Shown piece after piece: positions 19,094-27,786 of a stretch of 64,000 bases of DNA. This DNA comes from WTGJ01 sp965237765 (GTDB lineage Bacteria > Chloroflexota > Anaerolineae > Aggregatilineales > Phototrophicaceae): contig OZ250157.1 in the NCBI GenBank assembly GCA_965237765.1, forward strand, positions 2,046,001-2,110,000, in the 5' to 3' direction. The position numbers and the translations under genes were made by a program. Under the pieces are notes generated by a model. It was not told the DNA's origin, did no database searches, and was given only the letters and a program-made list of their open reading frames with translations. Within the stretch, counting starts at the first letter, position 1, and every line of letters begins with the position of its first letter.

Positions 19094-19148
19094 CGCGTTC
19101 AGTATATGGTTTCGCGGGGAATCCGCGAGCGGAAAGGGAGACAGACGC

Positions 19149-20321
19149 TTGGAATCTAGAGCCAGGGCACGGGTGAAAGTGACGCTGAATGTCGTGGCCT
19201 GGTTGGCGCGAATTGCTTTGCTGTTCTGGTTGGTGAGCTTGCTGCAGCCGCCGCGTTCGCGCGCGACGCTCGGGCCGCCGCGGGTAGTCGAGACGCAACT
19301 GCCGATCCTCTGCACGCATACCCGCTTCAGCGACGAGGTGGAAGAATGGAAAATTCGCCAATCGCTCGAATATGTCCGCGAAATGAGCGCCTCGACCATC
19401 GTCGAGTTCTTTCCCTGGGCGTATTTAGAGCCACAGCGAGGCAATTACCGTTGGCAGAATGCGGACCGCGTCGTACGGCAGGCAGAGAACCAGGGCATCC
19501 AGATCATCGCGCGGTTGGGCTTGGTGCCGCTTTGGGCGCAGGGCGAGCGCGAGCGCGATGAGGTGACGCTGAATTACTTGCCGCCGACGGCTTATAAGGA
19601 ATTTGCGGTATTCGTCGGCCAATTCGCGGCACGTTATTCGGGCAGGATTGACCGCCTCATCATCTGGAACGAGCCGAATCTGGCGCACGAATGGGGGTAT
19701 GAGCTGCTGCTGCCACCAGAGGCCTATGTCGAATTGCTGGCGCTGAGTTATGCAGCAGCGCACGCGGCCAATCCGACGGCGGAGGTGCTGCTTGCGCCTT
19801 TGGCCCCGACGTTGGAGCCGGTAGGGAGCCCTTATGGAGTGGATGATTTGATTTATCTCGAGCGTTTGTTGTCTGCCGGTGCAGGCGAATTCTTCGATGG
19901 CGTCGCCATGCATACCTATGGCTGGACGGCGCCTCCCGCGCAAGCGCCAAACCCGCAGCGCTTGAATTTCCGCCGCGTTGAGCTGCACCGTGCGCTGTTG
20001 AAACGTTACGGCCAGGGCACGAAGCCGGTATACATCACGGAATTCGGTTGGAACGACCATCCGCGTTGGCTCAACGCGGTCAGCACCGCGCAGCGCAGCG
20101 AATACACGCTGGCCGCCTATCGCTGGGCGGAGCAGCGCTGGCCCTGGCTGGCGCAGCTTTGCGTCTGGGTGTTGCGCTACCCGGTGGATAGCGGCGATTA
20201 TCGCGACCATTTCACGCTGCTGACGAGCGAATTCCAGGTCAAGCCGCTCTATTTGGCGCTACAAGCGCACGCACGTGGCTGGGCAGAAACAGAGGCCTTA
20301 TGGTTGCCCGCGCCCGAATAG
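19149..20321 (+). CDS. Clan-A glycoside hydrolase-like protein with N-terminal membrane anchor
   Basis: A 390-residue protein with an uncleaved-looking N-terminal helix (VVAWLARIALLFWLVSLL, about 13-30) followed by a (beta/alpha)8 barrel. The clan-A acid/base sits in IIWNEPN and the nucleophile in YITEFGWND; the strand SASTIVEFFPWAYLEPQRG marks an early barrel strand, as in GH39/GH5-like proteins. The start is a TTG with GGGAGA seven bases upstream. It probably acts on extracellular or envelope glycans. The exact GH family is uncertain. It overlaps the next gene by 22 bases and heads a four-gene run with two glycosyltransferases. Confidence 0.78.
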   Translation: MESRARARVKVTLNVVAWLARIALLFWLVSLLQPPRSRATLGPPRVVETQLPILCTHTRFSDEVEEWKIRQSLEYVREMSASTIVEFFPWAYLEPQRGNYRWQNADRVVRQAENQGIQIIARLGLVPLWAQGERERDEVTLNYLPPTAYKEFAVFVGQFAARYSGRIDRLIIWNEPNLAHEWGYELLLPPEAYVELLALSYAAAHAANPTAEVLLAPLAPTLEPVGSPYGVDDLIYLERLLSAGAGEFFDGVAMHTYGWTAPPAQAPNPQRLNFRRVELHRALLKRYGQGTKPVYITEFGWNDHPRWLNAVSTAQRSEYTLAAYRWAEQRWPWLAQLCVWVLRYPVDSGDYRDHFTLLTSEFQVKPLYLALQAHARGWAETEALWLPAPE

Positions 20322-21082
20322 CGTTGCTGCTCGCACTGCATTGGGCGCTCATGGGGTTACTGTTCGGCTTGCGCGGCTGGGGGCCGACGGCAGCCCCGCT
20401 TGGCGTAATCGAGCGTTTCCCGACAGGTGTCCTGCGCGTCGGCATCGACCCCAGCTATCCTCCCTTCGCTGTACATACGGTCGCAGGTTTTGCTGGGCTG
20501 GATATCGAGCTTGGCGAAGCGCTGGCGGCGGAATTGGGCATCCCGTTGCGGTTCGTGCCCCTGGGTTATGACGGATTGTATGACGCGCTACGTACGGAAA
20601 GTATCGATGTGCTACTGGCGGGCGTGCGTATCGATTTCCGCCAGAGCGACGACGTGATCTATTCGCAGCCTTACTTGAACGGCGGGCTGATGTTGCTGAG
20701 TCCGCGCAAGGCGCCGCTGATGAGCCGCTCGGAGTTGCCCGGCCATGTGGTCGCATACGCCTATGGCACGGCGGCGGACCGCTACCTCTGGTATGCCGAG
20801 CGCGAGTTGCCACCTTTCCAGCGCGCGCCCTATGAAGATGTAGAAACGGCGCTGGTGGTGTTGCGGCGTGGGCGGGCGGCGGCGGCGCTCGTCGATGGCA
20901 CCGAAGGACGGCTCTTTTTGCGTGAGCATGGCGATTGGGCGGAGGGTGTTTATCTGACGGATGATTTCCTAGCGGTGGCGATGCGGCGTGATCGACCGCT
21001 AATTCATGAAGTCGTCAATGCCGCGCTGGCGAGGCTGTTGGCCGATGGGCGGCTGGGGGAGATATTGGCGCGCTGGTTATAG
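20300..21082 (+). CDS. Extracellular solute-binding protein, family 3
   Basis: A 260-residue periplasmic-type binding protein of the polar amino-acid class. An N-terminal hydrophobic segment (IALLLALHWALMGLLFGL) acts as signal or anchor. The fold is shown by LRVGIDPSYPPFAV, AGLDIELGEALAAELGI, YDGLYDALRTESIDVLLAGV, YSQPYLNGGLMLL, and the C-terminal LARLLADGRLGEILARWL. No permease or ATPase genes are adjacent, so it may be an orphan component or a ligand sensor. It overlaps the glycosidase gene by 22 bases. Confidence 0.88.
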   Translation: MVARARIALLLALHWALMGLLFGLRGWGPTAAPLGVIERFPTGVLRVGIDPSYPPFAVHTVAGFAGLDIELGEALAAELGIPLRFVPLGYDGLYDALRTESIDVLLAGVRIDFRQSDDVIYSQPYLNGGLMLLSPRKAPLMSRSELPGHVVAYAYGTAADRYLWYAERELPPFQRAPYEDVETALVVLRRGRAAAALVDGTEGRLFLREHGDWAEGVYLTDDFLAVAMRRDRPLIHEVVNAALARLLADGRLGEILARWL

Positions 21083-21111
21083 CAACGGGCGGCGGAGGAG
21101 GGGACAGTATA

Positions 21112-22212
21112 ATGAGGCGCATGCGAATTGGCATCGACGCTCGCCTGCATGCCTATCGTCTAGGTGGCATAAGCACTTACGCGCGCGAATTGGCGCGGGC
21201 GCTAGTCGCCGCGGGCGCGAATGAGCAGGAATATATTGTGCTGCAGCATCGGCGCGAGTCCTCGCCGCTTGTGTCGGGCACGAAATGGGCGCGTTTGCTA
21301 ACGCCACCCCACCACCGCTGGGAAGCCTGGGTGCTCAGCATCGAGTTGGCGCCGCTTGGTCTGGATGTGTTGCATAGCACCGATTTCATCCCGCCCAAAC
21401 GCGGCGCGCGCCGGCATGTCATCACCATCCACGATTTGGCTTTCCTGCGCTATCCGCAACACCTGACCGCGGCTTCGCGGCGCTATTACAACCGGCAGAT
21501 TCGGTCGGCCGCGCGACGGGCAGATCACATCCTCGCGGTCAGCGCGGCGACGAAAGCCGATATTGTGGAGCGGCTGAATGTATCATCGGAGCGCATTACG
21601 GTGCAGCATCACGGGTTTCGCGCGGAGTTTCGCCCATTTTCGCCCGAGGAAGTGACGCGGGCGCGGGCGCATTGGCGCTTACCCGAAGATTATTTTCTCT
21701 TCGTCGGCACGATGGAGCCGCGGAAAAACATTGGCGCGTTGTTGGCTGGCTATCGACAATTGCGCGCCGAATTGCCAACGGCGCCGCCGCTTTTGCTCTG
21801 CGCACCACCGGGTTGGGGAAGCGAGGATATCCTACGCCAGCTGGAAGACGCGGCAGGCGTACAGTGGCGGGAAAGCATCCACGTCGCCTCCCTACCGGCG
21901 CTATATGCGGGAGCGCGCGCATTGGTGCTGCCATCGCATTACGAGGGGTTCGGCTTGCCGGCGCTGGAGGCGATGGCATGCGGCACGCCGCCCATCGTGA
22001 GCGATATCCCAGCATTGCGAGAGGTGGTGGGCAATGTCGGCTGGCGCATCGACCCGGGGGAACCGGCGACGATCGCGGCTGCCCTCCGCGCGACTCTAGA
22101 GCAGAGCGAACGCCTTGAGCGCGAGAGTGCGGCTGCCCTGCAACGCGCAGGCTCCTTCAGCTGGCGGCGCAGCGCCGAAATCGCTCGCGCCGTCTATGAG
22201 AATTTGCGCTGA
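21112..22212 (+). CDS. GT4-family glycosyltransferase
   Basis: A 366-residue GT-B fold enzyme. The N-terminal donor motif is RIGIDARLHAYRLGGISTYARELARAL; the C-terminal half holds FLFVGTMEPRKNIGALL and LVLPSHYEGFGLPALEAMACGTPPIVSD, the E-x7-E retaining GT4 signature. These resemble mannosyltransferases such as PimB/WbaZ-like enzymes. AGGAGGGG lies eight bases before the ATG at 21112. It overlaps the next glycosyltransferase by one base (TGATG), so the pair is co-translated and probably builds one surface glycan. Confidence 0.9.
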   Translation: MRRMRIGIDARLHAYRLGGISTYARELARALVAAGANEQEYIVLQHRRESSPLVSGTKWARLLTPPHHRWEAWVLSIELAPLGLDVLHSTDFIPPKRGARRHVITIHDLAFLRYPQHLTAASRRYYNRQIRSAARRADHILAVSAATKADIVERLNVSSERITVQHHGFRAEFRPFSPEEVTRARAHWRLPEDYFLFVGTMEPRKNIGALLAGYRQLRAELPTAPPLLLCAPPGWGSEDILRQLEDAAGVQWRESIHVASLPALYAGARALVLPSHYEGFGLPALEAMACGTPPIVSDIPALREVVGNVGWRIDPGEPATIAAALRATLEQSERLERESAAALQRAGSFSWRRSAEIARAVYENLR

Positions 22213-23381
22213 TGGCCAGGCTGCTGCTGGTCATGCCGGCGCTGCCTTATCCGCCGCAGCAAGGGGCCGCCTTGCGCAATTGGGGGATGCTGCGCGCGTT
22301 GCATGAGGCCGAACATGAGTTGTACTTGCTCTGCGCGAGCGGCGGTGAAATCGCGCCTGAATTGCGCGCACGTTGCGCGGAGATCCGCTGCGTAGAAGTT
22401 CCACCACGCTCGAAATTGCGTCGCCTCGTCGAATGGTTGCTGAGCGGGAGGGCAGACCTGGCGGAGCGCCTGCGCCACTCGGGCCTGGCGCACGAATTGG
22501 ATGGATTGCTGGCGAGACATCGCTTCGATGCGGCGCAGGTGGAGGGGCTGGAGATGACGGCCTGCCTGTCTGCCCTCGCGGCGAATGGAGTGCGCCAGGT
22601 ATACGATGCGCACAACGCCGAGGCTGCTTTGCAATCGAGCGCAACGAGGTTGGAGCGGGACCCTTTGCTGCGGGCTTATTCGCGCTCACAGGCCGGCCGC
22701 CTGGCGCGCTATGAGGCTGAGTTGTGCGCGGCGGTGGACGAAGTCATCGCAGTTTCACGGGAGGATGCGGCGGAGCTGCGCGCGCTGGCGCCCAGCGCGA
22801 AGATCCGCGTCATCCCGAACGCTATCGACGTCGCAACATACGCGGGCGAGCGGGTGGAGCCACCCGTGCCGACGCTCGCCTTCAGCGGCAAGATGGATTA
22901 CCGCCCCAATGTGGATGCGATGCTTTGGTTCACGCGAGAGATCTGGCCGAAGATTCGCCTGCAGGAGCCGCGGGCGCAGCTGCATATCATCGGGCGCGCG
23001 CCGGCGCCGGCCATCCTCGACCTGGCGCAAGATGAGAGTGTGCGGGTTACTGGCGCGGTGCCGGAGATGCGACCTCATTTGCTGGCTTGCTCGATCTATA
23101 TTGCCCCCTTGCGTATGGGCAGTGGCACGCGCCTGAAGTTGCTGGAGGCGATGGCTGCTGGCTGCGCCATTTTGGCGACGCCGCTGGCCGCCGCTGGGCT
23201 GGAAGGCGCGGGCGAGGCGGTCGCGCTGGCGGAGAAAGCGGATGATTTCGCACAGGCTGCGCTGGCATTGCTCGCCGATTCGCGGCGGCGGGCGGAAATG
23301 GGGAGGGCGGCGCGCGCTTTCGTAGCGGCGCGTTACGATTGGTCACTGGTGGCGCCGCTGGTGCGGGCGGTTTATGAATGA
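22212..23381 (+). CDS. GT4-family glycosyltransferase (sugar transferase)
   Basis: A 389-residue GT-B enzyme. The N-terminus LLLVMPALPYPPQQGAALRNW and the middle RQVYDAHNAEAAL resemble the family often found in exopolysaccharide loci. The C-terminal domain has VIPNAIDVATY, LAFSGKMDYRPNVDAMLWF and APLRMGSGTRLKLLEAMAAGCAILAT, the donor-binding E-x7-E motif. Acceptor and donor are unknown. It ends in a ten-base convergent overlap with rqcH. Confidence 0.88.
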   Translation: MARLLLVMPALPYPPQQGAALRNWGMLRALHEAEHELYLLCASGGEIAPELRARCAEIRCVEVPPRSKLRRLVEWLLSGRADLAERLRHSGLAHELDGLLARHRFDAAQVEGLEMTACLSALAANGVRQVYDAHNAEAALQSSATRLERDPLLRAYSRSQAGRLARYEAELCAAVDEVIAVSREDAAELRALAPSAKIRVIPNAIDVATYAGERVEPPVPTLAFSGKMDYRPNVDAMLWFTREIWPKIRLQEPRAQLHIIGRAPAPAILDLAQDESVRVTGAVPEMRPHLLACSIYIAPLRMGSGTRLKLLEAMAAGCAILATPLAAAGLEGAGEAVALAEKADDFAQAALALLADSRRRAEMGRAARAFVAARYDWSLVAPLVRAVYE

Positions 23382-25096
23382 GCGCAATCGTTGAAGAGTG
23401 ATTCATCCTGCGGAACGACGCGGAGCGTGCGCTCACCGGTACAACGCACCTGGCCGGGCGCGCCGCCTTTGATGGGGCGGACGTGACGTCGTTCAGTGAT
23501 GTCCACTTCCACTGACGCATCGCCGCGGCGGGCGCTGTAATGGGCGGCGAGGCGCGCGGCCTTCTCGACCAGCGATTCGGGGATCTTGCGGCCGTCGTCG
23601 CGGATGACCACATGCGCGCCGGGCGCGCCGCGGGCGTGGAGCCAGAGGTCGCTCGGATGGCTATGGCGACTCAGGATGGCGGCGTTTTGGCGCATGTTGC
23701 GCCCGAGCCAGATGACGTAGCCCGCGCAGACCAGACGGCGCGGGCCACTGCGTGCGCGTTGCCGCGGTTGTTGCCGTGTCTCGCGCAGATACCCCGCTGA
23801 GCGCAGGGCATCTGTCACCTCATCGATTTCTGGCCAGCTCTCTGCCAGCAGCAAGTCAGTAGCCAGTTGTTCGAGCAAAGCTTCATCACGCGCCAGCTTG
23901 GCGAGCCGGGCGGGGCCGGCGGCATGCGCGCGTTTCGCTTTCTGGTAGCGTTGAAAATACGTCTGCGCGTTCTCGAGGGGAGTCTGCGCCGGCTCCAGCG
24001 CGATGGCCAGCGGCGCAACCTCGACGTCATAGAGGGCGAGCAATTGCTCCTGGCCGGTTGCGATTTCGCGCTGGTAGGCGAGGATCAGCTCGCCGCAGAG
24101 GCGTAGGCGCTGTATCTCACTTTCGTCGCGCAGGCCACGCGCCAACGAGGTACGGCGGCGGGACAGGCTCTGGCGGGCGTCCTCAATAGCGGCGCGGGCG
24201 GGCAATTTGGCGGCGTCATAGGCGGCTGGCCCGGTCGGCGCGCCATAATAGAGTGCCAGCGCCTCGTTGATGTCGGCTCGCGCTTCCCAATCGGAAAATT
24301 GCTGCAGCGGGTAGACGCTATAGGCGAGGACGTGGCCATCATCACGGTCTCTCGCGACGCCGGCTTGCCATTCGCCCGCCACGAGCGGCGCGACCACATC
24401 GGCGAGCGCCGCGCGTAGTGCGGCGGCCGCGGCCGCGCTGGCGGGGGTATCGGGCGCGATGGCGGCGCGCTGGCAGACTTCGCGGGCGAGCAGCGGGCTG
24501 ATGGCGAGCAGGTGGACGCTAAGGGCGCGAGCGATGGGCCGCTCCCCGGCGGCGGATAGTACTTCTGCCAGCTCGGCTTCGCGGATCGGCCAGGGTGGGC
24601 GTTTTTGGTCTTGCGGTGGCGGCGCTTGGTAGCGATGTTGCGGCAGGCTAAGACGATAGCGATTCTGTGAGGGGCCGACGCGGCGCAAGCATTCGCGGAT
24701 GATGCCATCTTCTACCAGCAACAGGTTGGCGCGGCGGGCCATCGGCTCAGCGATGAGCGTGAACTCAGTTTCGGCCGTCTGTAGCCGAAAGTGGACGATG
24801 CGCTCCCAGGGTGGTTGTTCGATGGCGCGGAGGCGAGCGCCCAACGCATGGCTGCGCAAGAATTGGGCGAGCGGTTGCGGTTGAGCACGGCCGCGGCGCA
24901 GCTGATCCGGCATGAGCTGAATGCGCGGCTCGCGGTTGTCGGCGTTCAGATACAGGTGATGCCGGCGCTGCGCGCCGTATAGCTCGAGGCCGATGCCCCA
25001 ATCATCCACCGCCAGGACGCGTTGTAGGCGCGCGCCGAGGAGTGGGGGGCGGAGCGCATCGACCAGCGCAGCCAGTGTGAAGTAATCCAGGTACAT
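23372..25096 (-). CDS. rqcH: NFACT-family ribosome quality-control factor RqcH (Rqc2/FbpA homologue)
   Basis: A 574-residue protein with the NFACT-N domain (MYLDYFTLAALVDALRPPLLGARLQRV), a long central helical hairpin domain, and the C-terminal NFACT-R RNA-binding domain (GYVIWLGRNMRQNAAILSR, DLWLHARGAPGAHVVI). Homologues bind obstructed 50S subunits and direct alanine tailing of stalled chains. The Asp-Arg pair needed for tailing in the Bacillus protein corresponds here to Glu-Arg (WERIVHF), a conservative change. It lies 16 bases downstream of the cytochrome gene on the same strand. The older name, fibronectin-binding protein, is misleading. Confidence 0.88.
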   Translation of the reverse strand: MYLDYFTLAALVDALRPPLLGARLQRVLAVDDWGIGLELYGAQRRHHLYLNADNREPRIQLMPDQLRRGRAQPQPLAQFLRSHALGARLRAIEQPPWERIVHFRLQTAETEFTLIAEPMARRANLLLVEDGIIRECLRRVGPSQNRYRLSLPQHRYQAPPPQDQKRPPWPIREAELAEVLSAAGERPIARALSVHLLAISPLLAREVCQRAAIAPDTPASAAAAAALRAALADVVAPLVAGEWQAGVARDRDDGHVLAYSVYPLQQFSDWEARADINEALALYYGAPTGPAAYDAAKLPARAAIEDARQSLSRRRTSLARGLRDESEIQRLRLCGELILAYQREIATGQEQLLALYDVEVAPLAIALEPAQTPLENAQTYFQRYQKAKRAHAAGPARLAKLARDEALLEQLATDLLLAESWPEIDEVTDALRSAGYLRETRQQPRQRARSGPRRLVCAGYVIWLGRNMRQNAAILSRHSHPSDLWLHARGAPGAHVVIRDDGRKIPESLVEKAARLAAHYSARRGDASVEVDITERRHVRPIKGGAPGQVRCTGERTLRVVPQDESLFNDCAHS

Positions 25097-25112
25097 CGGC
25101 CGCGCGGCTGGC

Positions 25113-25583
25113 TTACTCCGCTTCGCCGAGCAAGTAGGCGATGAGCGCGCCGAGCTCCGCTGGCGTAAGCGAGGGGATGGGCATCGTCGCGTTGTAGCCT
25201 TCCACGATGAAGGCGTTGGGATACACGAGCGATTCGTAAAGGTAAGTGGCAGCAGAGAGTGGTGGGCGGCGGCTGCCCGCGAGTGCGCCGACGATTGCCA
25301 GCGACGGTGCGATATTCGGTAGGTTATGGCAGGCGAGGCAGGCTTTTTCTTCCAGCAGCGCGGGGGCCAGTGCCGGATCGGCTGCCGTTAGCAGTTCGGT
25401 TACCGCTGCGTGGCAATTGACCGTCGCGCTCAGGCAATCTTCGGGATCGATTTGGCTCAAGAGAAAGATGACGAGCAGCGTCAACACGAAGGCGGCGACC
25501 ATGAAGATGGCCAGCAATATAGGCAATCGACGTTGCAGCACACTGGATGTCGTCACGCGCGAGGGCTTATCCAGCGGCGTCAC
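25113..25583 (-). CDS. Membrane-anchored mono-haem c-type cytochrome
   Basis: A 156-residue protein with one N-terminal membrane helix (ILLAIFMVAAFVLTLLVIFLL, about 22-42) and a class-I cytochrome c domain facing outside. The haem site is CLACH (about 92-96) and the likely axial Met is in YNATMPIPSL, followed by the usual C-terminal helix AELGALIAYLLGEAE. It carries electrons in a respiratory chain; partners are unknown. It overlaps the preceding 98-residue membrane protein gene by 17 bases, implying a coupled pair. Confidence 0.88.
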   Translation of the reverse strand: MTPLDKPSRVTTSSVLQRRLPILLAIFMVAAFVLTLLVIFLLSQIDPEDCLSATVNCHAAVTELLTAADPALAPALLEEKACLACHNLPNIAPSLAIVGALAGSRRPPLSAATYLYESLVYPNAFIVEGYNATMPIPSLTPAELGALIAYLLGEAE

Positions 25584-25863
25584 GCTCAGCGCGGGCCTGG
25601 CGGGCGCCGCGGTCCCCGAGCCACATCAGCAGCGCGATTGTCGCACCGATGCCGATCATGTTGAAGAGGATGAAGCCCACGCCCAAGACCAGCTGCTCTG
25701 CTTGCCCGGGTGTGGCGACGAAAACGGAGGCTTGCGGGTCTTCGACCTGCTCGATGGTGGCCGGGATGAGCGTCTCGCTGCCGTTATCGAGCAAGAGTGC
25801 CGATAGGGCGCCGCCCGCGAACAACAGCGCCAAGACTACCAGGAACAATCCGAATCGACCCAC
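25567..25863 (-). CDS. Small two-helix membrane protein upstream of cytochrome c
   Basis: A 98-residue protein from a GTG start. Helices lie at about 3-24 (FGLFLVVLALLFAGGALSALLL) and 58-82 (LVLGVGFILFNMIGIGATIALLMWL), with about 35 extracytoplasmic residues between and a short charged tail. No family recognised. The 17-base overlap with the cytochrome c gene suggests a dedicated membrane partner or assembly factor, which is an inference from context only. Confidence 0.7.
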   Translation of the reverse strand: MGRFGLFLVVLALLFAGGALSALLLDNGSETLIPATIEQVEDPQASVFVATPGQAEQLVLGVGFILFNMIGIGATIALLMWLGDRGARQARAERDAAG

Positions 25864-25963
25864 GGGGAGCCTTCCTTAACGCGCTTCCTATAAGGGCAGA
25901 TTGTAGCCGCTGGCCCGCGCGCCGCAAGGCGGAAATGGATGATGTTCGGAAACGCGCGCGCCA

Positions 25964-26590
25964 TCAAGAGAAGTATTCGCTGCCCAGGGTGATGCGCACA
26001 TCACCTTCGCCCCAGAGCTCAAGCGCGCCATTTGGCCCGAGTGCCAGAGCCGATTCGTTGGAGATGTGCACATGCAGCTCGGAGGCGGTTGACAGCTCTG
26101 CCTCGATATCAGCGCCCGTGGTAATGAGCGTGCCTTCCAACCAAGCGAGTGCCGGTAACAGCTCGCCATCCTCAATCAGCCAGCTGCCGAAAGCGGCGGC
26201 GCTGCCCCCTTCGGCGAGCAGGAGGGCGCCGTTCTCGTGCGCGTCGCTGAGCACATCGTCGATCACTTCTTGCAAATTGGCGACGAGCGCGCTCACCGAT
26301 GGCTCATCCTCCAACACGATAACACTGGCCTCAGCCAACAGCTCAGCGATAGTTTCATCGTCTTCGCGCGTGGTATTGACGAGGTAGCCACTGGGTGCGC
26401 CGAGCGATTCCATGTCCTCCAGTGCGCTCTGGGCGTTGCTTGGGTCGCCGCTGGTGGTCAAATAAGCGATGGGCCCGGGGCCGGAGCGGGTGAGCACGCT
26501 GGCGCGGACGATGCCGGCGGCGCTATTGCCACCCGATAGCACGAGCCAACCGGCGCCCTCCGGCCAGGCGAGGAGGCCGCTCGCGTCCAC
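25964..26590 (-). CDS. Cyanophycinase/peptidase S51-like protein
   Basis: A 208-residue soluble protein starting at a GTG three bases after the M20D stop. The N-terminal GWLVLSGGNSAAG and IAYLTTSGDPSNAQSALEDMESLGA resemble the class-I glutamine-amidotransferase-like fold of cyanophycinase and peptidase E. The nucleophile elbow would be LLLAEGGSAAAFGSW, where the family normally has G-T-S-A-G-A; the serine is present but the context is altered, so activity is uncertain. The C-terminal half is shorter than in cyanophycinase. Last gene of the ricT operon. Confidence 0.55.
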   Translation of the reverse strand: MDASGLLAWPEGAGWLVLSGGNSAAGIVRASVLTRSGPGPIAYLTTSGDPSNAQSALEDMESLGAPSGYLVNTTREDDETIAELLAEASVIVLEDEPSVSALVANLQEVIDDVLSDAHENGALLLAEGGSAAAFGSWLIEDGELLPALAWLEGTLITTGADIEAELSTASELHVHISNESALALGPNGALELWGEGDVRITLGSEYFS

Positions 26591-26593
26591 CGG

Positions 26594-27772
26594 TCAGGCG
26601 GGCAGCAGGAATTCGCCGACGGCCGCCGCCAACGTAGCTACGCCGAGCGGTAGGCAGTCTTCGTCGATATCGAAGCGCGGGTGGTGATGGCCAAAATTGA
26701 GGCCGCGTTCGGCATTGGCGGAACCGACCAGGTAGTAGGTACCTGGAATATCGGTCATGAAAAGGCCGACGTCCTCGCCGCCCATGGTGCGTTCGTCGAG
26801 ATCGAGTTGGGTTTCGGGGGCGGCGCGTCGGATGGCGGCGCGCACGCGCTCGGTCGTCGCGGCGTCGTTCATGACGGGCTCGGTGAGGTGAGTCATCTTC
26901 GCGTCGACCTTACAGCCGAGCGCGCTGCTGATACCAGCGCAGATTTCGTAGAAACGACGCGTCGCTAGTGCGCGCATTTCAGGTGTGAAATTGCGCAATG
27001 TGCCCGTCAATTTTGCTTCTGGAGGAATGATATTATAGGCGCTGCCGGCGTTGAAGGTCGTTACTGAAAGGACGACGCTTTCCGCCGCCGGCACCTCACG
27101 GCTGCAAATGGTTTGCAAGGCGCCGACAAGCTGGGCGGCGGCGACGATCGGGTCGCGCGTTTCATGCGGCAGGGCACCATGTCCGCCGCGGCCGGTCACG
27201 GTGATTTCGAAGATGGATACAGCGGCGAACGTCGGGCCCGTGGCGATGCCGATCGTTCCCACGGGCATCGTGTTCCACAAATGCAAGCCGAGCGTGACGT
27301 CTGGCCGAGGGTCAGTGAGGACGCCATCTGCGCACATCGCTTTGGCGCCAGCGCCGAGCTCCTCCGCCGGTTGGAAGACGAATTTGACGCGGCCCTGCAG
27401 CAGTTCCCGTTGGTCGGCGAGCAGTTTGGCGACGCCAAGAGCGATGGTCGTATGCCCATCATGGCCGCAGGCGTGCATGGCGCCTTCGTTTATCGAAGCG
27501 TATTCGGCGCCCGTTTCTTCGACAATGGGCAGCGCGTCCATATCAGCGCGGACGAGCACCGTCGGCCCGTCGTTCGCGCCATCAAGGATGCCGACGACAC
27601 CCGTTTGACCGACGCTGGTCTGCACTTCCAGTCCCAGCGAGCGCAATTCTTCGGCGACGATGCCGGCGGTGCGCGTTTCCTGAAAGCTCAGCTCGGGGTG
27701 TTTGTGAAAATCACGGCGGCGCTCTTGCAATTCCTCTCGCAGCGCTTCGGCCGCGGCCAGATAATCGAGCAT
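26594..27772 (-). CDS. M20D amidohydrolase (N-acyl-amino-acid hydrolase family)
   Basis: A 392-residue cytoplasmic metalloenzyme of the hippurate hydrolase/AbgB/IAA-amino-acid hydrolase type. Metal ligands: VRADMDALPI, MHACGHDGHT, FQPAEELGAGA with the Glu pair, GLHLWNT, and the C-terminal GHHHPRFDIDEDCL. The dimerisation-domain signature TVTGRGGHGALPHETRDP is also present. It removes acyl or aroyl groups from amino acids; substrate unknown. It lies between lmbE and the S51-like gene, in a likely operon from ricT. Confidence 0.92.
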   Translation of the reverse strand: MLDYLAAAEALREELQERRRDFHKHPELSFQETRTAGIVAEELRSLGLEVQTSVGQTGVVGILDGANDGPTVLVRADMDALPIVEETGAEYASINEGAMHACGHDGHTTIALGVAKLLADQRELLQGRVKFVFQPAEELGAGAKAMCADGVLTDPRPDVTLGLHLWNTMPVGTIGIATGPTFAAVSIFEITVTGRGGHGALPHETRDPIVAAAQLVGALQTICSREVPAAESVVLSVTTFNAGSAYNIIPPEAKLTGTLRNFTPEMRALATRRFYEICAGISSALGCKVDAKMTHLTEPVMNDAATTERVRAAIRRAAPETQLDLDERTMGGEDVGLFMTDIPGTYYLVGSANAERGLNFGHHHPRFDIDEDCLPLGVATLAAAVGEFLLPA

Positions 27773-27786
27773 GACGGGCTTCTCCT

